Shown here: positions 31,455 through 39,079 of the stretch, in pieces
Layout: each line of letters opens with the position of its first letter
Numbering within the stretch: the first letter of the stretch is position 1
NCBI GenBank assembly: GCA_964649825.1
Contig: CAZYQW010000123.1
Location: forward strand, 1-39,079
Reading direction: 5' to 3'
From: CAZYQW01 sp964649825
GTDB lineage: Bacteria; Planctomycetota; B15-G4; JADJEK01
DNA length: 39,079 bases
Made by a program: the position numbers and the translations under genes
Notes under the pieces: generated by a model
Database searches by the model: none
Told to the model about the DNA's origin: nothing
Seen by the model: the letters and a program-made list of their open reading frames with translations, nothing else

Positions 31455-33269
31455 TCAGCCGTTGTCGTAGACCCGCTGGATCCACTGATCGATGCGGCGT
31501 TCAAGGATCGGCAACGGGATCGGCCCGGCGCCGAGCACGGTCTTGTGGAACGAGCGCAGGTCGAACAGCTTCCCAAGGCTCGCCTCGGCCTTGGCGCGAA
31601 GCTCGCGGATCTTGAGCTCGCCGAGCTTGTAGGCGGTCGCCTGCCCCGGCCACGCGATGTAGCGATCGACCTCGCTCTCGACGTTGATGCGGGTCAAGGC
31701 GGAATTCTCGAGCATCATCTCGATCGCGCGCTCGCGCGTCCACCCGAACGCGTGGATCCCGGTGTCGACGACGAGGCGAAGCGCGCGCCACATCTCGAAC
31801 GAGAGGCGGCCGAACTCGTCGTACGGGTCGGCGTAGAGACCCCGCGGTCCACCCCCCATCTCCAGCCCGAGGCGCTCGGCGTAGAGCGCCCATCCCTCGA
31901 CGAACGCGTCGTAGCCGAGCGTCTGACGCCACGGGTGGAGATGCTCCAGCTCCTGCGCGATCGCGATCTGGAGGTGATGGCCGGGCACGGCTTCGTGGAG
32001 GGCGAGCGGGACCATCTCGTAGCGCGGGCGCATGTCGAGCCGGTGCGTGTTGACGACGAACGCGCCGGCGAGCCCGTTCTTGAGCGAGCCTTCGTAGTAG
32101 TAGGCGGAGGGTGCGGCCTCGCCCATGTACGGCGGCATCTCGCGCACACCGTACGTCAGCCGCGGGAGCTCGCGAAAGAGGCGCGGAAGCTCGAAGTCGA
32201 TGCGTTTGCAGAGTGCGCGGTACGCGTCGAGGAGGACCTCCTTGCGCTGGAACACGAACCGTGGATCGGTCCGGAGAGTCTCGGTGAAGCGCCGCAGGAG
32301 CGCGGCGTCGTCCTCCCCCTCGGCGCGGCCGAAGCCGGTCCGGCGGATCACGTCGAGCATCTCGCCGCGGATGCGCGCGACCTCCTTCTCGCCGAGGTCG
32401 TGGATCTCCGGCGCGCTCTGTTCGAGCGTCGTGAAGTGGCGCAACCGGTTCGCGTAGAGCGCCGCGCCCCCCTCGACCGCGGAGATGCCGATCGACGTGC
32501 GGGCGCCCGGCAGGTATTCGTCGGCAAAGAACGCCTCCAGCTCGCGCATCGCGGGGACGACGCGCGTGGAGATCGCGCGCCGCGCGCGGGTGAGGAGCTC
32601 GTGGCCGGGGTCGAGGCTCCGAAACGGCACGAAGCACGGATGCTGCGTCGGGTCGGTGACGAACGCCTCGGCCGACGTCGCCTGGATCTGCCGCGGGACG
32701 GCGGTGAGCACCACGCCCGGCGGGGTCCGGCCGGAGGCGAGACCGGCCCGCAGCAGCGCGATCAGCGCGCCCACGTGGTCGGGGACCGCTTCGAGCCGAT
32801 CGAGGTAGGCCGCGAGCTGCTCGTCGCCCGCGACGGGGACGCGGTCCGGGAGCTGCGGCAGCCAGAGCTGGATCCCCTGCTGCTGCGTGATCGGCATCGC
32901 GTCCAAGCGGAAGGTCGCCGCCGCGGCACGGTCCTCGAGTTCGTGGCGCAGAAGCTCCGCGTCGATTCGTTCCCTGGCACCGAGGCCCTCGACATCGATC
33001 TCGTTCAGTCGGTCCAGGAACCGCGCGTCAGCCGCCTCGCGTGCCACACGTGCGTCCTCCGAGAGATCCGGAAGCCGCGAGTCGAAGCGGCGGAAACCGC
33101 GCTCGCTCGCGAGGACCGGATCGGCCTCGAGCCGTGCCTCGAAGACGTCGTCGAGGAGTTGGTGGAGCATTTCGGTCTCCTTGCCGGGAGCGAGGAGAGG
33201 CGCGATGAACAGGAGCAGCGGGCCGAACGTGAGCATCGTCGTCGATTCCCGTCGAATCCAAAGACGCAT
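31455..33269 (-). CDS. Exported DUF885-family putative metallopeptidase
   Basis: Protein of 604 residues of the DUF885 family, whose members look like zinc peptidases of the M32/M3-like helical fold. The metal motif HEAVPGHH (425-432) and a downstream Glu458 in FVEGWALYAE are both present. Other family blocks are TYGVREMPPYMGEAAPSAYYYEGS before the motif and a C-terminal QATAYKLGELKIRELR. A hydrophobic N-terminus (MLTFGPLLLFIAPLLAPG from residue 12) looks like a signal peptide. The family's substrates are not well settled. The start is uncertain between ATG 33269 and ATG 33236; neither has a good ribosome site, and the longer form gives a charged n-region. It is transcribed toward the M14 pair and is divergent from the TPR lipoprotein gene. 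Confidence 0.88.
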   Translation of the reverse strand: MRLWIRRESTTMLTFGPLLLFIAPLLAPGKETEMLHQLLDDVFEARLEADPVLASERGFRRFDSRLPDLSEDARVAREAADARFLDRLNEIDVEGLGARERIDAELLRHELEDRAAAATFRLDAMPITQQQGIQLWLPQLPDRVPVAGDEQLAAYLDRLEAVPDHVGALIALLRAGLASGRTPPGVVLTAVPRQIQATSAEAFVTDPTQHPCFVPFRSLDPGHELLTRARRAISTRVVPAMRELEAFFADEYLPGARTSIGISAVEGGAALYANRLRHFTTLEQSAPEIHDLGEKEVARIRGEMLDVIRRTGFGRAEGEDDAALLRRFTETLRTDPRFVFQRKEVLLDAYRALCKRIDFELPRLFRELPRLTYGVREMPPYMGEAAPSAYYYEGSLKNGLAGAFVVNTHRLDMRPRYEMVPLALHEAVPGHHLQIAIAQELEHLHPWRQTLGYDAFVEGWALYAERLGLEMGGGPRGLYADPYDEFGRLSFEMWRALRLVVDTGIHAFGWTRERAIEMMLENSALTRINVESEVDRYIAWPGQATAYKLGELKIRELRAKAEASLGKLFDLRSFHKTVLGAGPIPLPILERRIDQWIQRVYDNG

Positions 33270-33358
33270 CTAGCCTGACGCGCAGGACGCGGGGGGTCAA
33301 TCTTCGATCGAGGCGGATCGAGATCGGCGCTCGACAAGGAGTCTCGAGGAGTCCTAGA

Positions 33359-34449
33359 TTGAAACGCGTGCCCTGGAACCGAGACGCCCTCCTTGCATCC
33401 GTGTGTCTGCCGCTCGCGCTCGCCGCCTGCCGGAGCGAGCCGCCCGCCGCCGACCCGGCCGTGTTGGCGCTCGACCGTGCTCGACTGGAGGACGGTCGCC
33501 GCGCGGTCGAGGAGCTGATCGCAGGGGGCGAGATCGACCGGGCCGTGCGCGTGGCGGAGGCGATCGAGGAGATCGACCCGTACGCCGCGGAGTCGCACCT
33601 CGCCGTGTCGGAGGCACAAGCCGCGCGTGCGGTGCGCGACCTCGAACCGCGCGCGTACGACGAGGCGGTGCGGCGGGCCACGTTCGCGTGCGAGGCGGCA
33701 CCGCGTTCGGCCGACGCGTTCTACGCGCGCGGAAAGCTGCAGTTCGATCGGCGGCATTTCAGCCGGGCCGACGTCGACTTTCGTCGCGCGCTCGAGATCG
33801 ATCCTCGCCACGCCGACGCGCTTCGCATGAACGCGTGGACGGCGAGGGCGCTCGGGCGTCCCCGCGCGGAGCGGGCCGCGTGGGAGGCGCTCGTCGCGGC
33901 GCGGCCCGACGACGGCCGCGCCGCGTATCGGCTCGGCGAGTTCCTGACGCGGTCGGAGGCCGGCGAGGACGTGGCGGCCGGCCGAACGTGGATCGAGCGT
34001 TCGGTCGAGCTCGCCCCGAGCGATCCGTTGCTCCTGCAGGGCCTGGCCCGGCTGCGCGCGGACGAGCAGCGATACACCGACGCCGAGGCGCTGCTCCGGC
34101 GTGCGGTCGACGCCGCGGCCGGCGACTCGATCCGCGAGGCCGACGCGTTGTTCAACCTGGGCGCCGCGATCCAGGCGCAGGGACGCCTCGCCGCGGCCCG
34201 CGAGATCTACGAGCAATGCCTCGCCGCGAACCTCGACGATCACCGCGCGCGAGGCAATCTCGGCTTCGTCCTGCTCGAGATGGGGGAGAAGGCGGAGGGA
34301 CGCCGGTTGCTGCGCGAGGCGCTCGCGAAGGAAGAGAGCGCGCGGGTGCGCGATCGCATCGAGGCGCTGCTGTCGAAGTCGGAGGCCGACGACGCGTCCG
34401 ATGACGACTCACCGGATGACGACGCGTCGAGTCCGATCGAGGTGATGCC

Positions 34450-34453
<4 letters not shown>
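33359..34453 (+). CDS. TPR-repeat lipoprotein
   Basis: Protein of 364 residues. A lipoprotein signal is visible: hydrophobic LLASVCLPLALAAC with lipobox LAAC, giving a mature N-terminal Cys at about residue 24. The rest is mostly tetratricopeptide repeats, clearest at ADAFYARGKLQFDRRHFSRADVDFRRALEIDP (about 120-150) and EADALFNLGAAIQAQGRLAAAREIYEQCL (about 262-290), ending in an acidic Asp/Ser tail. It is probably a scaffold anchored in a membrane facing the periplasm; partners are unknown. The start is TTG 33359, supported by AGGAG with a seven-base spacer; the next in-frame start codon, GTG 33368, would be too close to that site. The stop overlaps the start of the zinc-ribbon gene as GTGA. 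Confidence 0.85.
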
Positions 34454-36096
<1,643 letters not shown>

Positions 36097-36171
36097 GCCG
36101 TCACCTCCGAGGTTGCGCCGACTCTACCGGCGTGGGGGGATCGGTTGAGGGTGGAAAGGGTGCGGTGCGCA

Positions 36172-37467
36172 TCACGGATCCTCGAACCGAAGCATCGCGG
36201 ACCGGAACCGAAGCTTGACCACCCCGGTCGGGCCGTTCCGGTTCTTCGCGATGGCGACCACCGCGTGCTCCCCGGCCCCGCCCGCGGTGGGGCGGCAGAG
36301 CAGGAGCACGACGTCCGCGTCCTGCTCGAGCGAGCCGGAGTCGCGGAGCTCCGAGAGCCGCGGCATACGATCATCCCGAGATTCTGGACCGCGGTTGAGC
36401 TGCGAGAGCGCGACAACGGGGATCCGGAGCTCGCGCGCGAGGAGCTTCAAACCGCGAGAGAGCTCCGCGACCTCGAGATTCCGCGTCTCCGCCCGCGGGC
36501 TCTTCACGAGCTGCAGATAGTCGACGATGACGAGATCGAGCCCGGCGTGGCCGGCGATGCTCTTGGCACGCGCGCGAATCCTCTCGACCGTCGCGGCGGG
36601 GTTGTCGTCGATCTCGACGCGCGCCGTCTGGAACTCGTTGCCGAAGTCACGGACACGGGCGATCTCTTCCTCTTCGAGGTCGCCGCGCCGGAGCAGAAAT
36701 GCGTCGATGTCGGCATGACCCGCGATCAGGTTGCGGACGACTTGTTCGCGGTCGACCTCGAGACTGAAGAGCATGGCCGACCGACCGGCCCGGACGACGT
36801 TGCCGAGGATCGTTGTCGCGAGCGCGCTCTTGCCGACCGACGGCCGCGCGCCGATCAAGACGAGTTCGCCCGGTCGCAAGCCTTGCAGCACGTCGTCGAG
36901 GCTTCGAAGCCCGGTCGGTAGACCCACGGGTGCCGCGTCTTTGGCCTCGATCCGCTCGAGGATCCGGGCGGCTACATCGGCCGTGGTCTCGTTCGACTCG
37001 GCGGAGTCGCGGAGCGCCCCTTGCAGGTCGGTCAGGATGGCACCGACCGTGTCCTCGAGTTCGTCTGGCCGTCCGGTCGTCACGGCTGTGAGTCCGCGCC
37101 GTAGGGCCGTCTCCGCGGCGCGAAGACGGGAGTACTTCCGGATGGTCCCGATGTGCCACGGCAGCGACTCGAGAGTCCGCGAACACTCGAGGATGTCGAT
37201 CAGGTTGTTCTCGCCCCCCGCCTCCTCGAGCGAGCCGCGAGCGCGGAGCTCCGTGCCCACCGCCACGATGTCCGTTGCGCCGCCACGCGCGTCGAGCTCG
37301 CGAAGCGCCTCGAACACGAGCCGATTCCGGCGCTCGTAGAAGTCGCCCGGGGAAAGGAGCTCGAGAAGGTCGGGGATCGCGTCGCGATCGATCATCGCCG
37401 TTCCGAGCACGGCCGCCTCCGCGGTCGCGTCATGCACGACGCGGTTGTTCTCCGGCGTCGTGGTCAT
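36172..37467 (-). CDS. DnaB-like replicative helicase
   Basis: Hexameric helicase of 431 residues. The N-terminal DnaB domain (about 10-110) has VLGTAMIDRDAIPDLLELLSPGDFYERRNRLVFEAL. A RecA-type motor domain (about 185-430) has Walker A GARPSVGKSA (206-215), Walker B DLVIVDYLQL (311-320), LSQLNRG (354-360) and the arginine-finger-region sequence DSGSLEQDADVV. It should unwind DNA during the element's own replication; chromosomal DnaB would be a different gene. ATG 37467 is chosen because GAGGGG lies upstream and the DnaB domain begins there; longer in-frame sequence is a shadow. The start overlaps the organizer's stop as ATGA, matching the phage habit of pairing a helicase with its loader or organizer. 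Confidence 0.95.
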   Translation of the reverse strand: MTTTPENNRVVHDATAEAAVLGTAMIDRDAIPDLLELLSPGDFYERRNRLVFEALRELDARGGATDIVAVGTELRARGSLEEAGGENNLIDILECSRTLESLPWHIGTIRKYSRLRAAETALRRGLTAVTTGRPDELEDTVGAILTDLQGALRDSAESNETTADVAARILERIEAKDAAPVGLPTGLRSLDDVLQGLRPGELVLIGARPSVGKSALATTILGNVVRAGRSAMLFSLEVDREQVVRNLIAGHADIDAFLLRRGDLEEEEIARVRDFGNEFQTARVEIDDNPAATVERIRARAKSIAGHAGLDLVIVDYLQLVKSPRAETRNLEVAELSRGLKLLARELRIPVVALSQLNRGPESRDDRMPRLSELRDSGSLEQDADVVLLLCRPTAGGAGEHAVVAIAKNRNGPTGVVKLRFRSAMLRFEDP

Positions 37468-38345
37468 GGTTCGATCCCCTCGGACCGGTCGCGACGCGCC
37501 GGGATCGAGACCGGTTGAAGGCCGTCGAGCATCGACCGCGGCTCCGCCTTCGCGAGTCGGTCGAACTGCGAGACGACCGTGCCGAGATCCGGCATGGCGC
37601 CGTCCCGCCAGAGGAACTCGGGTTGCCGGTCGCGGAAGCAGCGCGAAAACCGCGCGCGGATCTCCTCGACGGAATGCGTTCGCGCGAGCGTGTCCGCGAG
37701 CCCGCGAGTCTTCGCGGTCCATGTCGGCGGCGAGCCCGTCGCCTCACGGTAGATCGCGTCGAACGCGTCGATCACGGCCTGCCGGTTCGGGTGCGTCTTC
37801 GAGGTCTTCTTCGACGTCTTCGCAGCTCTCTCGGCCGGCGCGTCAGCGTCCGGCCGGGAAGGAAGACGTAAGTCTTCCGACCCTCCCCTACGGGTCGGGT
37901 CGGGACGGGTCGGGGCTTCCCCGGGTGCTTGAGGTTTGCTTGAACCACGTGCTTGGCGGTTGGTCGAAGCACGTGCTTCGATCCTCTTCCTCCGTACCTC
38001 GCCCGACTTACGACCGCCTTTGCGACCGGAATCGACCTTCTGTGCGCGCCTCGCCGCGGCGTTCGCGCGACTCGGGTTGTAATCGAGGAAGTCGTGAATC
38101 TGGTAGCCGTCTTCGAAGCACTCCCAAAGCCCTGCTTCAACCAACTCCGAAGCAAGTGGTTCAAGCACGTGCTTCGTCTTCGTGAGCGCCGGCCAGAGGA
38201 TCGGGAGAGCTGATCGCGGGATCCGTCCGTCGGTCAGGAGTCGGCCGGCGTAGCAGAGGGCGCCCACGTGGAGCGCGGCGGCTTCGGGGGAAACCGCCAT
38301 GAGCTTCTCGTGGTGCGGGAAGTTGTCGTCGAGCTTCACCCACAT
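37464..38345 (-). CDS. Phage-type replication organizer/initiator
   Basis: Protein of 293 residues. The first 105 residues (MWVKLDDNFPHHEKLMAVS, AALHVGALCYAGRLLTDGRIPRSALPIL, GLWECFEDGYQIHDFLDYN) look like the winged-helix N-terminus of phage replisome organizers. A basic, low-complexity linker (about 115-195, KKGGRK-type and RASTNRQARGSSKPQ) follows, then a helical C-terminal domain (about 200-275) that in such proteins often contacts the helicase. It should bind the origin and load the DnaB-like protein encoded next. The gene contains three CACGTG-centred palindromes, a likely origin. ATG 38345 has GGAG eight bases upstream. It overlaps the upstream 74-residue gene by ten bases and the helicase gene by four. 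Confidence 0.8.
   Translation of the reverse strand: MWVKLDDNFPHHEKLMAVSPEAAALHVGALCYAGRLLTDGRIPRSALPILWPALTKTKHVLEPLASELVEAGLWECFEDGYQIHDFLDYNPSRANAAARRAQKVDSGRKGGRKSGEVRRKRIEARASTNRQARGSSKPQAPGEAPTRPDPTRRGGSEDLRLPSRPDADAPAERAAKTSKKTSKTHPNRQAVIDAFDAIYREATGSPPTWTAKTRGLADTLARTHSVEEIRARFSRCFRDRQPEFLWRDGAMPDLGTVVSQFDRLAKAEPRSMLDGLQPVSIPARRDRSEGIEP
37926..38174. repeat. Repeated CACGTG palindromes, candidate origin iterons
   Basis: AAGCACGTGCTT occurs perfectly at 37967-37978 (inside an 18-base perfect palindrome, 37964-37981) and at 38163-38174, with AACCACGTGCTT at 37943-37954. Half-sites TGCTTGA/TGCTTGG/TGCTTCG recur at 37926, 37937, 37950 and 37974, that is, 11, 13 and 24 bases apart. More half-sites (GAAGCA at about 38114-38119, TGCTTCAA at 38133, GAAGCAAG at 38149) flank the second perfect copy. 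The copies are read in different codon frames by the organizer gene, which argues for selection at DNA level. Confidence 0.6.
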
Positions 38346-38560
38346 CGGTCGGGCTCCGCGGTCACGAACTCGGTGTAGATCGCCTTGACCGCGTCGTCGA
38401 CGGCCTGCTCGGTGCGGCACGATGCGAACCGGCCGTCGCGCTGTAGCACGTCGATCTCGCCGAGGAAGAGAAACGCCGGCCGGAGTCCGTGGAGTCTGAT
38501 GAGGTTCCCGCAGTAGAACTGCGCCCACCGACGAAACGCGCATTCGAGGTCGTGGGTCAT
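38336..38560 (-). CDS. Small element protein of unknown function
   Basis: Protein of 74 residues (THDLECAFRRWAQFYCGNLIRLHG at the start) with no family recognised. It looks soluble and mostly helical, without Cys pairs or a membrane segment. It is accepted as real because it sits in a chain of overlaps: its ATG overlaps the stop of the HTH gene (ATGA), and its stop overlaps the organizer start by ten bases. A purine-rich AAGGGGGG lies upstream of the start. A role in replication or its control is suggested only by position. Confidence 0.6.
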   Translation of the reverse strand: MTHDLECAFRRWAQFYCGNLIRLHGLRPAFLFLGEIDVLQRDGRFASCRTEQAVDDAVKAIYTEFVTAEPDRCG

Positions 38561-38817
38561 CGGTCGCCCCCCTTCGCTCGCTCGGCGAGCCACCGGACGA
38601 GCTCGGCGACCGGGTAGAGCCGCACGGCGCCGAGCTTCACGGACGGGATCAACCCGCCGGCCGTCAGCTCGTCGAGCTTGCGCGCGCTGATGCCGAGCGA
38701 CTTCGCGGCGGCCTCGCGACGGAGACCGAGGATCGGAACGTCGTCATGGTCGACCGGCGGGACGAGAACGATAGGCTGAGGCTCAGAGCGTTGTTTGAGG
38801 GAGGTCGGTCGCGTCAT
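38557..38817 (-). CDS. Helix-turn-helix protein of excisionase/MerR type
   Basis: DNA-binding protein of 86 residues. The C-terminal half carries a winged HTH of the excisionase-like kind: LRREAAAKSLGISARKLDELTAGGLIPSVKLGAVRLYPVAELVRWLAER. Here the helix pair precedes the wing KLGAVRLYP. It could be an excisionase or a regulator of the replication operon. The start ATG 38817 has GAAGGAGG upstream, and a longer in-frame start at 38910 is the shadow of the overlapping upstream gene. Its ATG overlaps the stop of that upstream gene as ATGA. Confidence 0.85.
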   Translation of the reverse strand: MTRPTSLKQRSEPQPIVLVPPVDHDDVPILGLRREAAAKSLGISARKLDELTAGGLIPSVKLGAVRLYPVAELVRWLAERAKGGDR

Positions 38818-39079
38818 GCGTCGGCCTCCTTCTTCTCTCTCGCGCGCGCCTCGAGGACGGCGAGCACGACGTCCGGGTCGAAGAGAAGGCGACGCCCCGC
38901 ACGGAGACACGGTACGTTGCCGGCCTCCGCCTCCGAGCGCCCCTCTGTGCCAACATGCGCGAGACAGAACGGCCCCAGGAGTTTAGTGCGCTGAAAGACG
39001 AGAGCATCCGAAGGGGGAGCCGCCCGAAGCCAGCCCTTCAGGCTGGCTGAGCGGAGGGCGGCGGTCCGGGGGGCGAAGC
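38814..39079 (-). CDS. Partial gene, C-terminus resembling an HTH/excisionase wing
   Basis: An open frame runs from the right edge to a TGA at 38814-38816, with no ATG, GTG or TTG inside, so the start is beyond the window. The last 40 residues (AGNVPCLRAGRRLLFDPDVVLAVLEARAREKK) look like the wing and final helix of an excisionase-type HTH domain. The portion before it is not recognisable and is less convincing. The ATGA overlap with the next gene, the same spacing seen between its neighbours, supports it as coding. Confidence 0.5.
   Translation of the reverse strand, partial: FAPRTAALRSASLKGWLRAAPPSDALVFQRTKLLGPFCLAHVGTEGRSEAEAGNVPCLRAGRRLLFDPDVVLAVLEARAREKKEADA
39028..39048. repeat. 8-base inverted repeat near the right edge
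   Basis: AGCCAGCC (39028-39035) and GGCTGGCT (39041-39048) pair perfectly around CTTCA. It lies inside the partial gene. No T-run follows on either strand. Confidence 0.6.

Noticed and set aside
38783..39007. 74-codon minus-strand frame near the right edge
   Set aside because: It conflicts with the overlapping frame that ends in ATGA at the HTH gene and contains an excisionase-like wing.

Overview
This window comes from a visibly G+C-rich bacterial chromosome. The gene content points to Planctomycetota or a related lineage. The clues are an ECF sigma factor fused by overlap to a TPR-bearing Ser/Thr kinase, a PQQ-type beta-propeller with inserted EF-hands, MFS/spermidine-synthase fusions with TPRs, DUF885 and S9 exopeptidases, and a remnant with the GSWDP and GRVxTTAL motifs of planctomycete prenyltransferase-like proteins. 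The assignment is inferred from families, not from a marker gene.

Bases 1-34.7 kb are chromosomal backbone. From left to right: a response regulator-GGDEF-EAL protein; a broken VWA gene; an ECF sigma factor/kinase pair; a 570-base gap holding several strong plus-strand hairpins with T-tracts; an MFS-spermidine synthase-TPR fusion; a PQQ propeller; an S9 peptidase; a dienelactone-hydrolase-like protein; an OPT transporter coupled to an iodotyrosine-deiodinase-like flavoprotein; a three-tier palindromic element; a minus-strand operon (DUF488, SGNH-TPR, alpha/beta hydrolase); a DPP-IV-like S9 peptidase; a YtrA-type GntR/ABC operon with a candidate operator; a cyclophilin; a pair of M14 carboxypeptidase paralogues, one of which has lost its zinc site; a DUF885 peptidase; a TPR lipoprotein; and a small zinc-ribbon protein that runs into a tRNA(CAT) gene. 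Five of these genes act on peptides and one imports them, so peptide scavenging is a recurring theme.

From 34.7 kb to the right edge lies one end of an integrated element (prophage, satellite or integrative plasmid). A tyrosine recombinase gene ends inside the tRNA, reading the tRNA antisense for its last codons. It is preceded by a tight minus-strand replication cassette: a partial HTH-like gene, an HTH gene, a 74-residue unknown, a phage-type replication organizer and a DnaB-like helicase, joined by 4- to 10-base overlaps. The organizer gene carries three CACGTG-centred palindromes read in different frames, a candidate replication origin. No capsid, terminase or conjugation gene is visible, and the second attachment site must lie beyond the window.
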